A stretch of DNA of 64,000 nucleotides from an uncultured Saprospiraceae bacterium (GTDB lineage: Bacteria > Bacteroidota > Bacteroidia > Chitinophagales > Saprospiraceae), in contig CAKZQC010000026.1 in the NCBI GenBank assembly GCA_937139495.1, forward strand, positions 248,001-312,000, written 5' to 3'. This document shows positions 7,716 through 17,200 of the stretch, piece by piece (position 1 is the first letter of the stretch; every line of letters starts with the position of its first letter). The notes under the pieces were generated by a model, which was given only the letters and a program-made list of their open reading frames with translations, was not told where the DNA came from and did not search any database. The position numbers and the translations under genes were made by a program.

Positions 7716-10700
7716 CTATTTTCTACGTTTCCACACAATTAGTCCAATCATTAGGAGCAAAAACACGGAAACAATGCTGCCTATTATAAGATACCAATTG
7801 GTAGCAGGTTGGCTCAGTGCTGCTACAGGACTATTATTGCCCATGACCACAAAAGCCCCCCAATAAAAAGGAGCCAGCACTTTTGGTCGACTCAAATAGG
7901 TTTCCATGAACAGCAATTTGGCTTGCTGCATGGCTTCGTCTTTGTGCATGCCCTCTTTTAGGTTTTTGTAGAAATTACCCATAATGATTTTGGTCGTAAA
8001 ATCCGACACCTGCCATTTGGTCATCACAATATTGGGTACACCTGCATAAGCAAAACCTCTAGCAATAGAAATCACGCCTTCGCCTCTAGCCAATTTGCCC
8101 GAACCCGAATTGCAGGCACTTAGTACCGCCAATTCCGCATTTAGTTGCATATTGAACAACTCATGGGTATGCAAAATGCCATCTTCGTCTCCTTCTGGCA
8201 CCAAGACCAAGCTCGAAAACAAAGGGTCTTCATCATTCATCATGCCATGTGTAGCAATATGAATAACTTCATAATTAGGGGCTTGTTGCTTGAACGCCAA
8301 TTCTGTAGCTTGTTCTTTGGTCCATATTTGCCCCCCAAACAGATGGGCAATATCCGTAGCTTCTTCTATTGCTCCAGGAAGTTCTATTAAATCTTCTATT
8401 TTTAGTTTCTCGGTAAGACTAGCATTAACAGCAGCAAAGTTAGGTGCCCAAACGACTAAGTTTTTCTTGCCAGACGATACCGCTTGAGTGGTGCTCAATA
8501 AAAAAAAGCTAGCCGAATAACTATACGAAATAGCATGCTGTTGAATCAGAAAGGAAGGATTGTTATAGTTCTCTTTTGTGAAATTGTCTGCTTGAGTAAA
8601 TCGAGTTGGTAACACGCCAAAGGGCAAATAGCTCAACTCGGCATCCGCCGAAACAATTACTTTCTTTTCGCCCAAAAAAGCTTCTAATTCATCGCTCCAA
8701 ACCAATGAATATAAATCGTAGCCTAACTTAAAGTATTGTTTAAATTTATTTTGCTGAATGGCTTTTTGTAATTGATTAGCAATAGCACTAAGTGGTATTT
8801 CAGTCGGACGATACTGGGTGTAGATTTCGTCTTTGCTTACAGCCAATAGATAAACAAAACCATCGGTCGCTACATATTCCAAAAATACTTCATTGGGCTG
8901 CAAGGCAGCTTGCAACTGCTCCAACTTGGGAGCGGTATAATCGTATTTCATGGCATAATAAGTAGGATATTTTTTTTCTATAGATTGTAGCATTTGTTCA
9001 TGCTGCTGTAGTTTTTCTTCTTTTTCTAGCTCTAGCTCCGCCAATTTTTTTTCATCTTTGTTGGTGCCTTGTTTTAGCTCATAAAAAATCTCGCTGGAGA
9101 GATACGCAATGCTCACTTTTAGCTCATTTTCTTGAGCCGTCACGTCACTGGGAACGCCATTTATTTTGCGTGCCTTGAGGTCACGAATAGATTCTAGCAG
9201 CGTGGCACTTTTAGACAATTCGGCATAATTAAAGACCACTTCCAAGTATTTTTTATCTTTGGTCAACTCCCATAAGCTATTGGCTGTCAATACAGCTTGC
9301 TGACAAAGTTTGTGAGCGGCTGCCGAAAGACGATATTTAGAACCCTCGTTGCGGTGCGTCTTGCGGAGGGTATGTAGCAGTTGGATAGCTGCCTGATAAT
9401 TAGCTAATATTTGTAGCAATTCATCTTCTGTTTTTTTGCTATTGAGTCCACTCAACGCCACACCTTTTGAGCTAATTGCATTCAATAGCTCAAAAGGAAA
9501 TGCCGTGTCATCAGGATTAGGGACACCATCGCCCGATATTTCGCTGCCCGACCTCATCGAAGCATTGATTGCCTTATCCATGAATCCAAGCGCTAAAGCA
9601 AATTGCTTCTCGGCAACCAAACAATCGCCCAACATACGACTGGCTTCTGCTACTAGAGGGTGTTTCTCGGGATAAATAGGTTTCATCAAATCCAATGCTC
9701 GTTGATAAAATTGCTTGGAGCGAGCAAAATCATCTGCTTCATAAAACAAAGCACCTTTAGCCATCGCTATTTCTATTTCCTTAATTGTTTGCTGTTTGTT
9801 CGGAAATCTTTTGATAAGTCCAGCAGCCTTTTCATAATTGATAAGCCCCAAATTCAAATCAACTCTTTTGTTTGGGGTCAAAATAGGCTCTACGGGTTGT
9901 ACTGCCATTTTGGATAAGGTCGATTGCCAATCTTGTTCGGCATCATTGACCGTAGGAGCATACCAAGTCGTACCGCCTTCTTTCGCTTCTATTTTTCGGT
10001 ATATCAATCCCTGATTGAGATAGGATTTGAAGGCATTTTCCAATTCGCCAGTTGATAGTTTTGTATTCCAAGTACCCAAAGCAGGTGTATTGTAGATAGC
10101 GGCTTGCTTATAGTTACGTTTATCTAGATAGATAGTCGCAATCATTGCTTCTACACGAGGCAATGCACCTAAGTTTTGTTGTGATTCGTTGATAGCCGAA
10201 AAGGCGTTTTGCAAATAGGGGAGAGCAAGCTCATATTGTTTTTGCTCAAAGTAAATCTTACCGAGTCGAAAACTCAACTCAATTTCTTTTTCTGGGTCAT
10301 CTGGTATAATCGTCGCTTTGTTTGCCAATATGTTTCGATAGACCTGAATAGCACTATCAGGCTCGATTAATTGCTCCTGCAATTCGCCAATAATCAAATT
10401 ATCTTCCGCAAAGGTTTCTTGATTGCGCCTATCGGCAGGCAATTGATTGGCAGCAGCAATAGCCGCTTGATAATATTGCAACGCCTCTTCATAGTTACCC
10501 TTTTTGTTCTCTACTTCGCCCAAATACTGATTAATCTCTACACTCAAGGCGATGGGAAGTGCATTTGGTTTTGCTACTTCTATTTTTACCTTTGGCAGGA
10601 GTGCCAAAGCTTCTTTTTTTTCGTTGTAGCTCCAGTGATAGCGACTGATACAGTAATCTAGCGTAGCTTTGGAAGCAGCCGATACTTTTTGGCTATCCAC

Positions 10701-10997
10701 AATCGCTTCACCTACTTGATAGAAGGCATAATAAGCCGCTTCTTTTTTGCCACTCTGTAGCAATGCCAAACTGTGTAGAGCATTTGCCATGAGTTTTCCA
10801 TCATAATTATTGCCATAGCTTTTTTCAGCTTTCGCAAAATATGGAACTGCCGCCCTATACTTGCCTTGCAAGTAGAGTGCCTCTCCTTGCTCAAACTGCT
10901 CATACGCCTGTGCAGGCTGGTTCAATACAGGAGGTTGAGCGACTAAAAAAAAGGCTGTATGAAGTAAACTAAAAATAGTCAATAAACGAAAAATCAT
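7716..10997 (-). CDS. TPR-CHAT domain protease, secreted and C-terminally membrane-anchored
   Basis: 1,093 residues. Residues 1-20 are a signal peptide. Residues about 30-500 hold many TPR-like helical pairs (such as GKYRAAVPYFAKAEKSYG and GNYEEALQYYQAAIAAA). A coiled-coil region lies near 610-690. The CHAT caspase-like peptidase domain spans about 720-1045, with the predicted dyad His917 (HIATHGMM) and Cys962 (LSACNSGSG), followed by ARGEGVISIARGF and PNIVMTKWQVSD. A transmembrane helix at about 1064-1088 is followed by KRRK. Signal peptide plus C-terminal stop-transfer places the protease domain in the periplasm, unlike cytoplasmic CHAT/gasdermin or Craspase proteins. The dyad is intact, so it should be active on partners bound by the TPRs. 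Two secreted unknowns lie downstream on the same strand. Substrate unknown. Confidence 0.93.
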   Translation of the reverse strand: MIFRLLTIFSLLHTAFFLVAQPPVLNQPAQAYEQFEQGEALYLQGKYRAAVPYFAKAEKSYGNNYDGKLMANALHSLALLQSGKKEAAYYAFYQVGEAIVDSQKVSAASKATLDYCISRYHWSYNEKKEALALLPKVKIEVAKPNALPIALSVEINQYLGEVENKKGNYEEALQYYQAAIAAANQLPADRRNQETFAEDNLIIGELQEQLIEPDSAIQVYRNILANKATIIPDDPEKEIELSFRLGKIYFEQKQYELALPYLQNAFSAINESQQNLGALPRVEAMIATIYLDKRNYKQAAIYNTPALGTWNTKLSTGELENAFKSYLNQGLIYRKIEAKEGGTTWYAPTVNDAEQDWQSTLSKMAVQPVEPILTPNKRVDLNLGLINYEKAAGLIKRFPNKQQTIKEIEIAMAKGALFYEADDFARSKQFYQRALDLMKPIYPEKHPLVAEASRMLGDCLVAEKQFALALGFMDKAINASMRSGSEISGDGVPNPDDTAFPFELLNAISSKGVALSGLNSKKTEDELLQILANYQAAIQLLHTLRKTHRNEGSKYRLSAAAHKLCQQAVLTANSLWELTKDKKYLEVVFNYAELSKSATLLESIRDLKARKINGVPSDVTAQENELKVSIAYLSSEIFYELKQGTNKDEKKLAELELEKEEKLQQHEQMLQSIEKKYPTYYAMKYDYTAPKLEQLQAALQPNEVFLEYVATDGFVYLLAVSKDEIYTQYRPTEIPLSAIANQLQKAIQQNKFKQYFKLGYDLYSLVWSDELEAFLGEKKVIVSADAELSYLPFGVLPTRFTQADNFTKENYNNPSFLIQQHAISYSYSASFFLLSTTQAVSSGKKNLVVWAPNFAAVNASLTEKLKIEDLIELPGAIEEATDIAHLFGGQIWTKEQATELAFKQQAPNYEVIHIATHGMMNDEDPLFSSLVLVPEGDEDGILHTHELFNMQLNAELAVLSACNSGSGKLARGEGVISIARGFAYAGVPNIVMTKWQVSDFTTKIIMGNFYKNLKEGMHKDEAMQQAKLLFMETYLSRPKVLAPFYWGAFVVMGNNSPVAALSQPATNWYLIIGSIVSVFLLLMIGLIVWKRRK

Positions 10998-11046
10998 AGG
11001 TGCATATACTAAAGGAAATTCTACTGAAAAATTAGATTGAGGGACT

Positions 11047-11054
11047 CAAAAGTA
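11047..11054 (-). promoter_or_regulatory. -7-like element upstream of the CHAT gene
   Basis: The minus strand reads TACTTTTG (exact TAnnTTTG), 49 nt before the CHAT ATG. No TTTG was found at the expected -33 distance, which would lie within the end of the Smr gene. Supports a possible start separate from the Smr gene. Confidence 0.42.
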
Positions 11055-11072
11055 ATATATTTCTAGGTAGTA

Positions 11073-12185
11073 TTACCGCAATTTGACGACAGTCGCCCCA
11101 AAACCATATTTATTATGGAAGCTATTCTGGTAATCTTTTACGCCATCTCTAAAACGCAAATGCTTCGAAACGCCCTCTTTGAGTTTGCCTGTTCCGATAC
11201 CGTGTATAATATAAACCTCCTTGATGCCCAACGTTAAGGCCTTTTGCAAGAATTTTTCTAATACTTCAAGTTGCAAACTAAACAGTTCTCCCGGCAAAAA
11301 CTCTGAGGTGTCATTGACCAAATTTTCGGCATGCAAATCCAACTCTACATCAAAAGAAGCGTGTTCCATCAAGTTGAGTCGCTTATAATAGCGATTGACG
11401 GGACGCAACACAAAAGCTTTGTTACCGTGATGATTGGCAGTATAATCTTGGAGCATGCCAGTAGCATTTGCTTTAGGTGGAAAACTCTCAAAGACAGTGT
11501 AAGCGTAGCTTTCGAGTCCCATCAAGGGAACTTCTTGATAACTACGGTTAAATTTTTTGAACTTCAATTTGATTTTTTTCTCAAATTGCAATCTTGGGCA
11601 GGTCAATACCATCGTAGGGGCATCATTAAATTGAGGTTGCTTAAATTCGCCTATCGCAAAAAAATCATAGGCAGGAATCACTTTATCCAAGCCATGTACG
11701 ACTTCTTGTTGCAGGAACATTCTAAACTCAAAACCAAAAGATGCCGCTGTATCATTGACCAAATAGATACTATAATCAGTTGCGGAAATAGGTAAGAAAA
11801 CTAAAAAACAACCTTTGTCCGTTGGTTTAGTCGGGCGAATCGTCGGAAACTTGAACGTCGCTTCTTTTTCTTCGCCCTTTTTGGAGCTTAATGTCGGCGA
11901 TGTCGTCGAATGAAACTTTTGCTCCAATTGTGATTTAGAAAAAAACATTTCCTCTGTCGATAGCTTTTGCAATTTTGGAGTTTTTATTTTTTTCTTGACG
12001 CTTTTTTGTATTTCCGATACTTCGATATGCTCAAAGTGGTCTGCCAAGACAATATCTTCCACAAAAGCAATCGTTTCTTCGTCCTCGTCGTCAAGTATTG
12101 TATAGCTGCCATCTAAATGGTCTTCTACTATTTCGGCACGCATACCTGTGTATCTCAATCGTATTTTATCGCCAATTACAAACAT
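11073..12185 (-). CDS. DUF2027/Smr domain protein (MutS2-like Smr endonuclease family)
   Basis: 370 residues, cytoplasmic, no signal peptide. Residues 1-50 resemble a small beta-barrel (GDKIRLRYTGMRAEIV), then a charged linker follows. Residues about 120-260 match the DUF2027 region typical of Bacteroidota. Residues 285-370 are an Smr domain with its two hallmark motifs, the LDLHAE type at about 281 and HGIGTGKLKEG at about 325. Smr domains bind nucleic acid and several are nucleases acting on branched DNA or on mRNA of stalled ribosomes. The physiological role of the DUF2027-Smr architecture is not known to me. The gene is divergent from actA across a 566-bp region, and the CHAT gene follows it after 75 nt on the same strand. 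Confidence 0.9.
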   Translation of the reverse strand: MFVIGDKIRLRYTGMRAEIVEDHLDGSYTILDDEDEETIAFVEDIVLADHFEHIEVSEIQKSVKKKIKTPKLQKLSTEEMFFSKSQLEQKFHSTTSPTLSSKKGEEKEATFKFPTIRPTKPTDKGCFLVFLPISATDYSIYLVNDTAASFGFEFRMFLQQEVVHGLDKVIPAYDFFAIGEFKQPQFNDAPTMVLTCPRLQFEKKIKLKFKKFNRSYQEVPLMGLESYAYTVFESFPPKANATGMLQDYTANHHGNKAFVLRPVNRYYKRLNLMEHASFDVELDLHAENLVNDTSEFLPGELFSLQLEVLEKFLQKALTLGIKEVYIIHGIGTGKLKEGVSKHLRFRDGVKDYQNSFHNKYGFGATVVKLR

Positions 12186-12511
12186 AGTAGTAATAGAGGT
12201 TTTTTTAGTAAAGTAAAAGTAGTCCGCCCAAAATATGACATTTCCACACTAATCTTTTATTAAATGAGATGGTTTTAGACAGTAAGACAAATGATTTGCA
12301 TAAAAGTTACTGCGGAGTCATGGATAAAAAATGAAAAATAGTGCCAATAAAAATACAAATAGACCGCAGGATTATTTTATACTAAGTGGCTTTTCTAGGG
12401 AAAGGTTCAATGTGGAATATTCTTTTTATGACAATTTTGTGATTTTTCTAACCAAAAAGTAAAAAAAAATGAAGAAGGATTTTAACTTAGCACTCTCAAA
12501 CGAAACATAAA

Positions 12512-12530
12512 CCAACTATTTGGTAGTTGG
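12512..12530. promoter_or_regulatory. Dyad CCAACTA-N5-TAGTTGG, candidate operator
   Basis: A perfect 7-bp inverted repeat with a 5-bp spacer (TTTGG), about 140 bp upstream of the actA -33 box. The geometry suits a dimeric regulator. No U-tract follows, so it is not a terminator. Confidence 0.4.
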
Positions 12531-12640
12531 CGATTATAAATAAACTGATAATCAACTATTTATAACTTTAATTAAAAGAAATAGCAAAATATAGTATTTC
12601 GATTTTATTAACAAATGTTAAGTGAGGTCTATTTGGATTC

Positions 12641-12659
12641 AGTCTAAATAGGTTAGACT
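12641..12659. promoter_or_regulatory. Dyad AGTCTAA-N5-TTAGACT just upstream of the actA promoter
   Basis: A perfect 7-bp inverted repeat with a 5-bp spacer, ending 11 bp before the -33 TTTG. This is the usual place for an activator site. It shares arm length and spacer with the dyad at 12512-12530 but not sequence. Confidence 0.5.
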
Positions 12660-12670
12660 TTATAACTACA

Positions 12671-12702
12671 TTTGAAAAATAACTTTGCGTATTGTACTTT
12701 TG
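12671..12702 (+). promoter_or_regulatory. Promoter of the ACIII/cytochrome oxidase operon
   Basis: TTTG at 12671-12674, 20 bp, then TACTTTTG at 12695-12702. This matches the Bacteroidota primary sigma pattern (TTTG, about 19-20 bp, TAnnTTTG) in both boxes and spacing. Initiation is expected near 12709, giving a leader of about 43 nt. Confidence 0.72.
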
Positions 12703-12751
12703 CATCAAACACGACGAATAACGAGTTGTTTTTTGACAAAAAAATTACAGA

Positions 12752-14203
12752 ATGATATATCAAAGATTTTTTAGCTTCTTAGCTATTACCTTACTAATTG
12801 CCATGTTGCCAAATCTATCGATGGCAGAAGGCGACCCACTTAAAGGGCAAACTTTGTTTTTAGCAAAATGTGCCAGTTGTCACAACAACAATATGAAGAC
12901 AGACATGACTGGGCCTCAACTACATAACGTAGGAGAGCGTTGGGCGAAGTATGGCGACGACATATATGCTTGGATTAGAAACTCTACGGCTTTAATCGAA
13001 GAGAATCACCCTTATGCTGCTCCTTTATTTGCTACGTGGAACAATGCACAAATGACGGCATTTCCTGAGTTGTCAAATGAAGATATTGACAATATCTTGG
13101 TTTATATCCAAAATAAAGGAGACTTTGGTTGTGCTACAAAAAAACTTTGTGAAGACAAACCAGCAGAAGGGGCGGATGCAAAGCTAGCAAGCGACGAGCC
13201 AACCGAAACACCATGGTCTGCTTATGCACTACTATTGGTTTTATTGATTAGTGTCGCTTTATTGGGACGTTATATCAACGGTTTGACACGCTTGGCACAG
13301 CAGAATGCTGGAGAAGTGGTAACAGAAGAGAAGTCAATACTAGGTGTATTGTTTAGCCCACTAGTCATCAAGTTGATTATTTTTGGTCTAGTATTGTTTG
13401 GTGGTTATACTACTGTCAATAATGCGATTGGATTGGGTCGTCAAACTGGCTATGAGCCAACACAACCTATCAATTTCTCGCACAAGATACATGCAGGAGA
13501 TAATGGTATTGACTGTCAGTACTGTCACGATGGCGCTAGACGTTCTAAGCACTCTGTGATACCTGCATCTAATACTTGTATCAACTGTCACGCTAATATC
13601 CAGAAAGGATCATTGGCAGGAACAAAAGAAATTATCAAGATTTATGCAGCTTCTGGATTTAATCCAATGTCTAACTCTTACCTGCCAGCGGCAATGAGTG
13701 ATAGTGCTCGTAAAGAAGTATATCGTACTTGGCTCAAGAAAACATGGGCAGACGACTACAAATCAGATGAAGAAGCAACCGAAAAAATGTTCGAAGAGCA
13801 ATTGGCTTCTATCGATGGTAGCTACAATGCACCTATCGAATGGGTTCGTATTCACAACTTGCCTGATCATGTTTATTTCAACCACGCACAACACGTTACC
13901 GTAGGTAAAATTAAGTGTCAGACTTGCCACGGTAAGGTAGAAGAAATGGAAGTAGTGAAACAACATTCTCCATTATCTATGGGCTGGTGTATCAACTGTC
14001 ACCGTCAAACAGAAGTTCAGTTCCGTGCTGGACTAAACGAGAGTGATAAAACTCCTTATGCTGGAGGCGAAAACACAGCTAATCCATATTATACAGATTA
14101 CAAATACTACGAAAAATACCACAACGAACTAAAAGCGGGTGACCGTAAAGGCGTAACGGTAGAAGAAATTGGTGGACTAGAGTGTCAGAAATGCCACTAT
14201 TAA
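12752..14203 (+). CDS. actA: ACIII subunit ActA, multiheme cytochrome c (six CXXCH)
   Basis: First gene of the Alternative Complex III operon. It passes electrons from the quinol-oxidising core to the terminal oxidase on the periplasmic face. The 483-residue protein has a signal peptide (1-25) and a monoheme cytochrome c domain with CASCH at 40-44. Two transmembrane helices follow at about 153-175 and 203-225. The C-terminal pentaheme domain has CQYCH 255-259, CINCH 276-280, CQTCH 389-393, CINCH 413-417 and CQKCH 478-482. Both heme domains therefore face the periplasm. Classic ActA is described as pentaheme; the extra N-terminal cytochrome domain makes six heme sites. It may be common in Bacteroidota, which I cannot check. 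actB follows 77 nt downstream. Confidence 0.93.
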   Translation: MIYQRFFSFLAITLLIAMLPNLSMAEGDPLKGQTLFLAKCASCHNNNMKTDMTGPQLHNVGERWAKYGDDIYAWIRNSTALIEENHPYAAPLFATWNNAQMTAFPELSNEDIDNILVYIQNKGDFGCATKKLCEDKPAEGADAKLASDEPTETPWSAYALLLVLLISVALLGRYINGLTRLAQQNAGEVVTEEKSILGVLFSPLVIKLIIFGLVLFGGYTTVNNAIGLGRQTGYEPTQPINFSHKIHAGDNGIDCQYCHDGARRSKHSVIPASNTCINCHANIQKGSLAGTKEIIKIYAASGFNPMSNSYLPAAMSDSARKEVYRTWLKKTWADDYKSDEEATEKMFEEQLASIDGSYNAPIEWVRIHNLPDHVYFNHAQHVTVGKIKCQTCHGKVEEMEVVKQHSPLSMGWCINCHRQTEVQFRAGLNESDKTPYAGGENTANPYYTDYKYYEKYHNELKAGDRKGVTVEEIGGLECQKCHY

Positions 14204-14280
14204 TCCATAAAGTAAGTATTTTAATAAAACATTGAAACAGAATAGGGTAACCCCCTTTCCGAATATATCTCATAAAGACT

Positions 14281-17200
14281 ATGAATAAGAAGGAAAATAA
14301 CAAAGTGTGGATTGGAGTTGAGGACTTAACCAATGATGCTGCACTTCAAGAAAATCAGGGCATAGAATTCCAACAAGAAGAAGAACAAGGCAGTACTAAC
14401 CGTCGTGACTTCCTCAAACTGATGGGTTTTAGCTTAGGAGCGGCTACTGTAGCCAGTTGTGAAGCACCTGTCAATAAAGCGATTCCTTACGTAATCAAGC
14501 CAGAAGAAATTGTACCTGGAGTAGCGACTTTTTTCGCTTCTGCTATTGTACAAAGTGGTGATGTGTTGCCTGCTTTGATTAAGACGCGCGAAGGTCGTCC
14601 GATCAAGATAGAAGGAAACCCAGGTGTAGGAATCAACGAAACATTTACGAAAGGTGGTACTTCTGCTAGAATGCAGGCATCTGTACTTTCTCTTTATGAT
14701 ACCAATCGTGTTACTTCTGCTGGTCAAGTAGCAGAAGGCAATTTTGTCTCGTTGCCTTGGGCAGACTTAGACAAAGCGGTAACCGCAGGTCTTAAAGGAA
14801 ATATTCGAGTTGTTACTCATACCAATAATAGTCCTACTTTTGCAAAAGCATTTGCAGCATTCCAAGCAACGCACCCTGGTGCTAAGCTGGTACAATACGA
14901 TCCTATTTCAGCATCAGCAATGATTGCTGCCAATAAGCGTTCGTTTGGCGTAGCAGGTGTTCCTGATTATCACTTCGAGCGTGCGAAATGTATCGTTAGT
15001 ATTGATGCTGACTTCTTGGGTACTTGGATTTCTCCAGTAGAATTCTCGAAAGACTATTCTGTCAACAGAAAAGTAACAGATAACGATATAAATGATGCTC
15101 AAACAAAAATGTCAACGCACATTCAGTTTGAGTCAAGAATGTCAATGACAGGGTCTAATGCAGATCATCGTGTATTGATTAAGCCTTCGGAGATGGGCGC
15201 TGCTGTAGGAGCATTGTATGCTGCTGTAGCTTCAGAAACAGGAACAACTCCTGCAGGTTCTGGACCAGCTGCTAATTTTGCTTGGGCAAAAGCAAGTGCT
15301 GCTATCAAATCTACGGCTAAAAAATTGGCAGAAAATAACCGTCAAGCATTAGTTGTTTGTGGTATCAATGACGAAAACATCCAATTGGTTGTCAACGAAA
15401 TCAACAAGATGGTTGGTGCCGTAGGCAATACAATGGACATTAGTGCAAGTGCACACTCTAGACAACGTCTAGGTAGCGATGCTGCTATTCAGAACTTAGT
15501 ACAAGAAATGAATAATGGTAGCGTAGATGCACTATTAGTTTGTGCAGGAGCTAACCCAGCATATGACTTAGCAGGTCTTGCAGAGCAGTTCAAAACAGGT
15601 GTTGCCAAATGTGCTTTGAGTGTGTCGATGGCATTGAGCATGGATGAAACAGCTAGTGTTTGTCAATACATAGCACCTGATCACCACAATTTGGAGTCTT
15701 GGGGCGATGCAGAACCAAAGAAAGGTGAATATTACCTAGTACAACCGACTATCTCTCCATTGTTCAAAACTAGAGCAGCAGGACAGTCTTTGTTGACTTG
15801 GGCTGGTAAGCCACAAGCGTATGATAAATTCCTACAACAAAATTGGAAACAAACATTTGCAGGTTCTTACATGATGTTCCAATCTTTCTGGAACAATGCT
15901 TTGCATGATGGCTGGTACAAAAATGCAATTAACAAAACAGTTAATGTAGAACCAACAGCTACTGTTGAGGCTACTGCTACTACCAATCAAGAAGCACCAA
16001 TCGTAGAAGAAACAGCTCCAATTGCAGCACCTTCTTCTGATATTTCTAGCGCTTTGGCTAATTTGCCAACAGGCGGAAGTGGCGGACTCGAAGTATGTTT
16101 CTATGAAACCGTACAGTTGGGTAGTGGAGCAGATGCAAACAACCCTTGGTTGCAAGAAATGCCTGACCCAGTCATGCGTACTACTTGGGACAACTTTATA
16201 CAAATACCGATTAGCTCGGACGGAGTAGATTCGTTCTCTTCTCTCAATAACCTAAACGATGGTGATGAAGCAGAAGTAACTGTTAATGGTCAAAAATACA
16301 AACTACCTGTTTTCCGTCAATTCGGTCAAATGGCAGGTACTATTTCTATTGCATTGGGTTACGGACGTACGCATGCAGGGAAATGTGGCAATGGAGTAGG
16401 GCAGAATCTATATCCAGCGGTCAAAGATTTTAAATACAATGCTGCTGCGGCACTTTCTGAGAAAGTAGGCAAAGATGGCTTGTATGCCAATGTGCAAATG
16501 CACCACACATTCGGTATTACTACCGAAGAAGGCGGCAAAACAAAAAAACACGAACTTAAGTCAGGTGACAAAGTACCTTACAATGTTGATGAAGCAGAAC
16601 TTGGTTTCCAAGGAGCTTTAGTAGAACGTTCTATTTTCTTCCACTCTACTGCCAAGGATTTGCCAGGTGAGTTGGTTAGTTTAGCCAAAAAACGCAAAGG
16701 TTACCAAGATCTGAATGCTAAAGGACTATACCCAGAACACGAAGTGTACAAAATGGGACACCACTGGGGAATGACTGTTGATCTCAATAGTTGTACTGGT
16801 TGCGGTGCTTGTACAGTAGCTTGTATGGCAGAGAACAACGTACCTGTAGTAGGAAAGTACGAAGTAAACAAAGTACATGAAATGACTTGGTTGAGAATTG
16901 ACCGTTATTTCTATGGAAATGAAGAAACACCTAACGCAGTTTATATGCCGATGATGTGTCAGCACTGTGATAATGCTCCTTGTGAGAATGTTTGTCCAGT
17001 AGCAGCCACCAACCACAGTTCTGAAGGATTGAACCAAATGACTTACAACAGATGTGTTGGTACTCGCTACTGTGCTAATAACTGTCCGTACAAAGTACGT
17101 CGTTTCAACTGGATGGATTATACTTCTGCGGACATATTCCCATCGAATGAGGTGGATATGAATAGAGGCGTAGAAAGCAACGAAGAAGAATACATTTATA

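Larger units (their letters stand above)
12186..12751. other. Divergent regulatory intergenic region (Smr gene / actA)
   Basis: 566 bases, very AT-rich, no gene seen. It holds the actA promoter (12671-12702) and two spaced dyads (12512-12530 and 12641-12659). The size and dyads suggest regulated control of the respiratory operon. Confidence 0.65.

Noticed and set aside
12186..12751. tRNA or small RNA in the 566-bp region upstream of actA
   Set aside because: No cloverleaf or terminator is visible; only promoter and dyads are supported.
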